From Flavobacterium tibetense (GTDB lineage: Bacteria > Bacteroidota > Bacteroidia > Flavobacteriales > Flavobacteriaceae): a DNA stretch of 64,000 nucleotides. Positions 63,613 to 64,000 of the stretch are shown here, piece by piece. Made by a program: the position numbers and the translations under genes. The stretch spans positions 1 to 64,000 of the forward strand of contig NZ_QLST01000012.1 in the NCBI RefSeq assembly GCF_003293845.1, read 5' to 3'. Numbering within the stretch: position 1 is the first letter of the stretch; the number at the start of each line of letters is the position of its first letter. The notes beneath the pieces were generated by a model that made no database searches, had not been told where the DNA came from, and saw only the letters and a program-made list of their open reading frames with translations.

Positions 63613-64000
63613 TTATAACTTTCTTCTTTCTTTTTCTTTCTTAATCAGCGTGAGTTCTCTACTGGTTTGTCCGGCTACTGAAGTGTTTTCTTCAGCTCTT
63701 CTAATTAAATACGGCATCACATCGCGAACAGGTCCAAAGGGTAAATATTTCGCTACATTGTAACCATGAGAAGCTAAATTGTAGCTGATATTATCACTCA
63801 TTCCATACAATTGTCCAAACCAAATGCGGTTGTCGTCTTTCGCGATTCCTTTTTCTTGCATCAATTGCATTAAAGTATAGGAACTTTGCTCATTGTGAGT
63901 TCCAGCGAAAATCGCCATTTTATCAATGTTTTCAACCATGTATAAAACTGCAGCATCGTAATTTTCGTCTGTTGCTTGTTTTGAAACGCAAATTGGTGAT
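63613..64000 (-). CDS. Proline dehydrogenase, C-terminal part (runs off the right edge)
   Basis: About 129 residues visible, open to the edge. Preceding the internal Met at 63939 the frame continues as SPICVSKQATDENYDAAVLY. Diagnostic C-terminal part: AIFAGTHNEQSSYTL, WFGQLYGMSDNISYNLA, NVAKYLPFGPVRDVMPYLIRRAEENTSVAGQTSREL, the FAD- and proline-binding end of the ProDH barrel. It oxidises proline to pyrroline-5-carboxylate in catabolism. The N-terminus and start are beyond position 64000. Convergent with the lipoprotein gene. Confidence 0.92.
   Translation of the reverse strand, partial: SPICVSKQATDENYDAAVLYMVENIDKMAIFAGTHNEQSSYTLMQLMQEKGIAKDDNRIWFGQLYGMSDNISYNLASHGYNVAKYLPFGPVRDVMPYLIRRAEENTSVAGQTSRELTLIKKEKERRKL

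Overview
The window is low-GC (by eye about one third G+C) and reads as the chromosome of a Flavobacterium-like member of the Bacteroidetes. The lineage markers are a PorX-type T9SS response regulator, the LpxC-FabZ fusion, a GldL-like KLMHWPGA peptide, gyrase with Thr82 in the quinolone region, and many promoters with the Bacteroidetes -7 box TAnnTTTG. There are no rRNA operons, insertion sequences, prophages or CRISPR arrays. The sequence is mostly core metabolism and envelope biogenesis, with an accessory, repeat-bearing stretch at the right end.

Layout. 1-7080: histidine operon hisGDCBHAF on the minus strand, headed by a promoter, a 17-codon leader peptide with five consecutive His codons and an intrinsic terminator, a classical-looking attenuator. 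hisIE, if present, lies left of the window. 7225-9983: a DUF1275 membrane protein and a large membrane protein of VWA/BatA type. 10065-17120 (minus): fabG, sucD, an NTF2-like protein, an LpxD-like acyltransferase, efp, lpxA, lpxC-fabZ and lpxD, i.e. the early lipid A pathway with its acyl-ACP supply. 17198-22833: HD phosphohydrolase, porX, tsaE, an AlaDH/PNT-family enzyme and a DUF4258 protein. 22916: tRNA-Val. 23052-28692: hydrolase, MORN/TPR protein, mgsA, GlcNAc-kinase-like protein, gap and pfkA (glycolysis and its methylglyoxal bypass). 28914-39702: tamB, tsaD, rsmE, DUF4159, AI-2E transporter, THUMP-like methyltransferase. 39753-40081: tRNA-Arg, tRNA-Pro and tRNA-Ser with a decayed tRNA-Pro-like relic between the last two. 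40347-50334: thiolase, NlpC/P60 peptidase, TPR protein, gyrA, clpC, and rimK fused to a zinc-protease-like domain. 50420-53692: a membrane-anchored SF2 helicase, a GldL-like peptide and a DUF1304 protein. 53781-58038: lipoprotein, hutH, gcvT, yebC. 58221-64000: small secreted or lipoproteins separated by copies of a short palindrome, a second AI-2E transporter, a PAS protein behind a cobalamin-type riboswitch, a decayed antitoxin-toxin pair, and the 3' part of proline dehydrogenase running off the right edge.

The strongest unexpected signals are: (1) a compact cobalamin riboswitch (62271-62379, minus) leading into a stand-alone LOV-like PAS protein that lacks the photoactive Cys; (2) the His leader/attenuator; (3) a dispersed repeat translated in frame as about 12 extra residues in HisA; (4) a tamB whose membrane anchor is encoded upstream of any ATG, GTG or TTG; (5) a tRNA-Pro relic, a broken toxin-antitoxin locus and several families of short intergenic repeats; (6) a promoter nested in the gap terminator.
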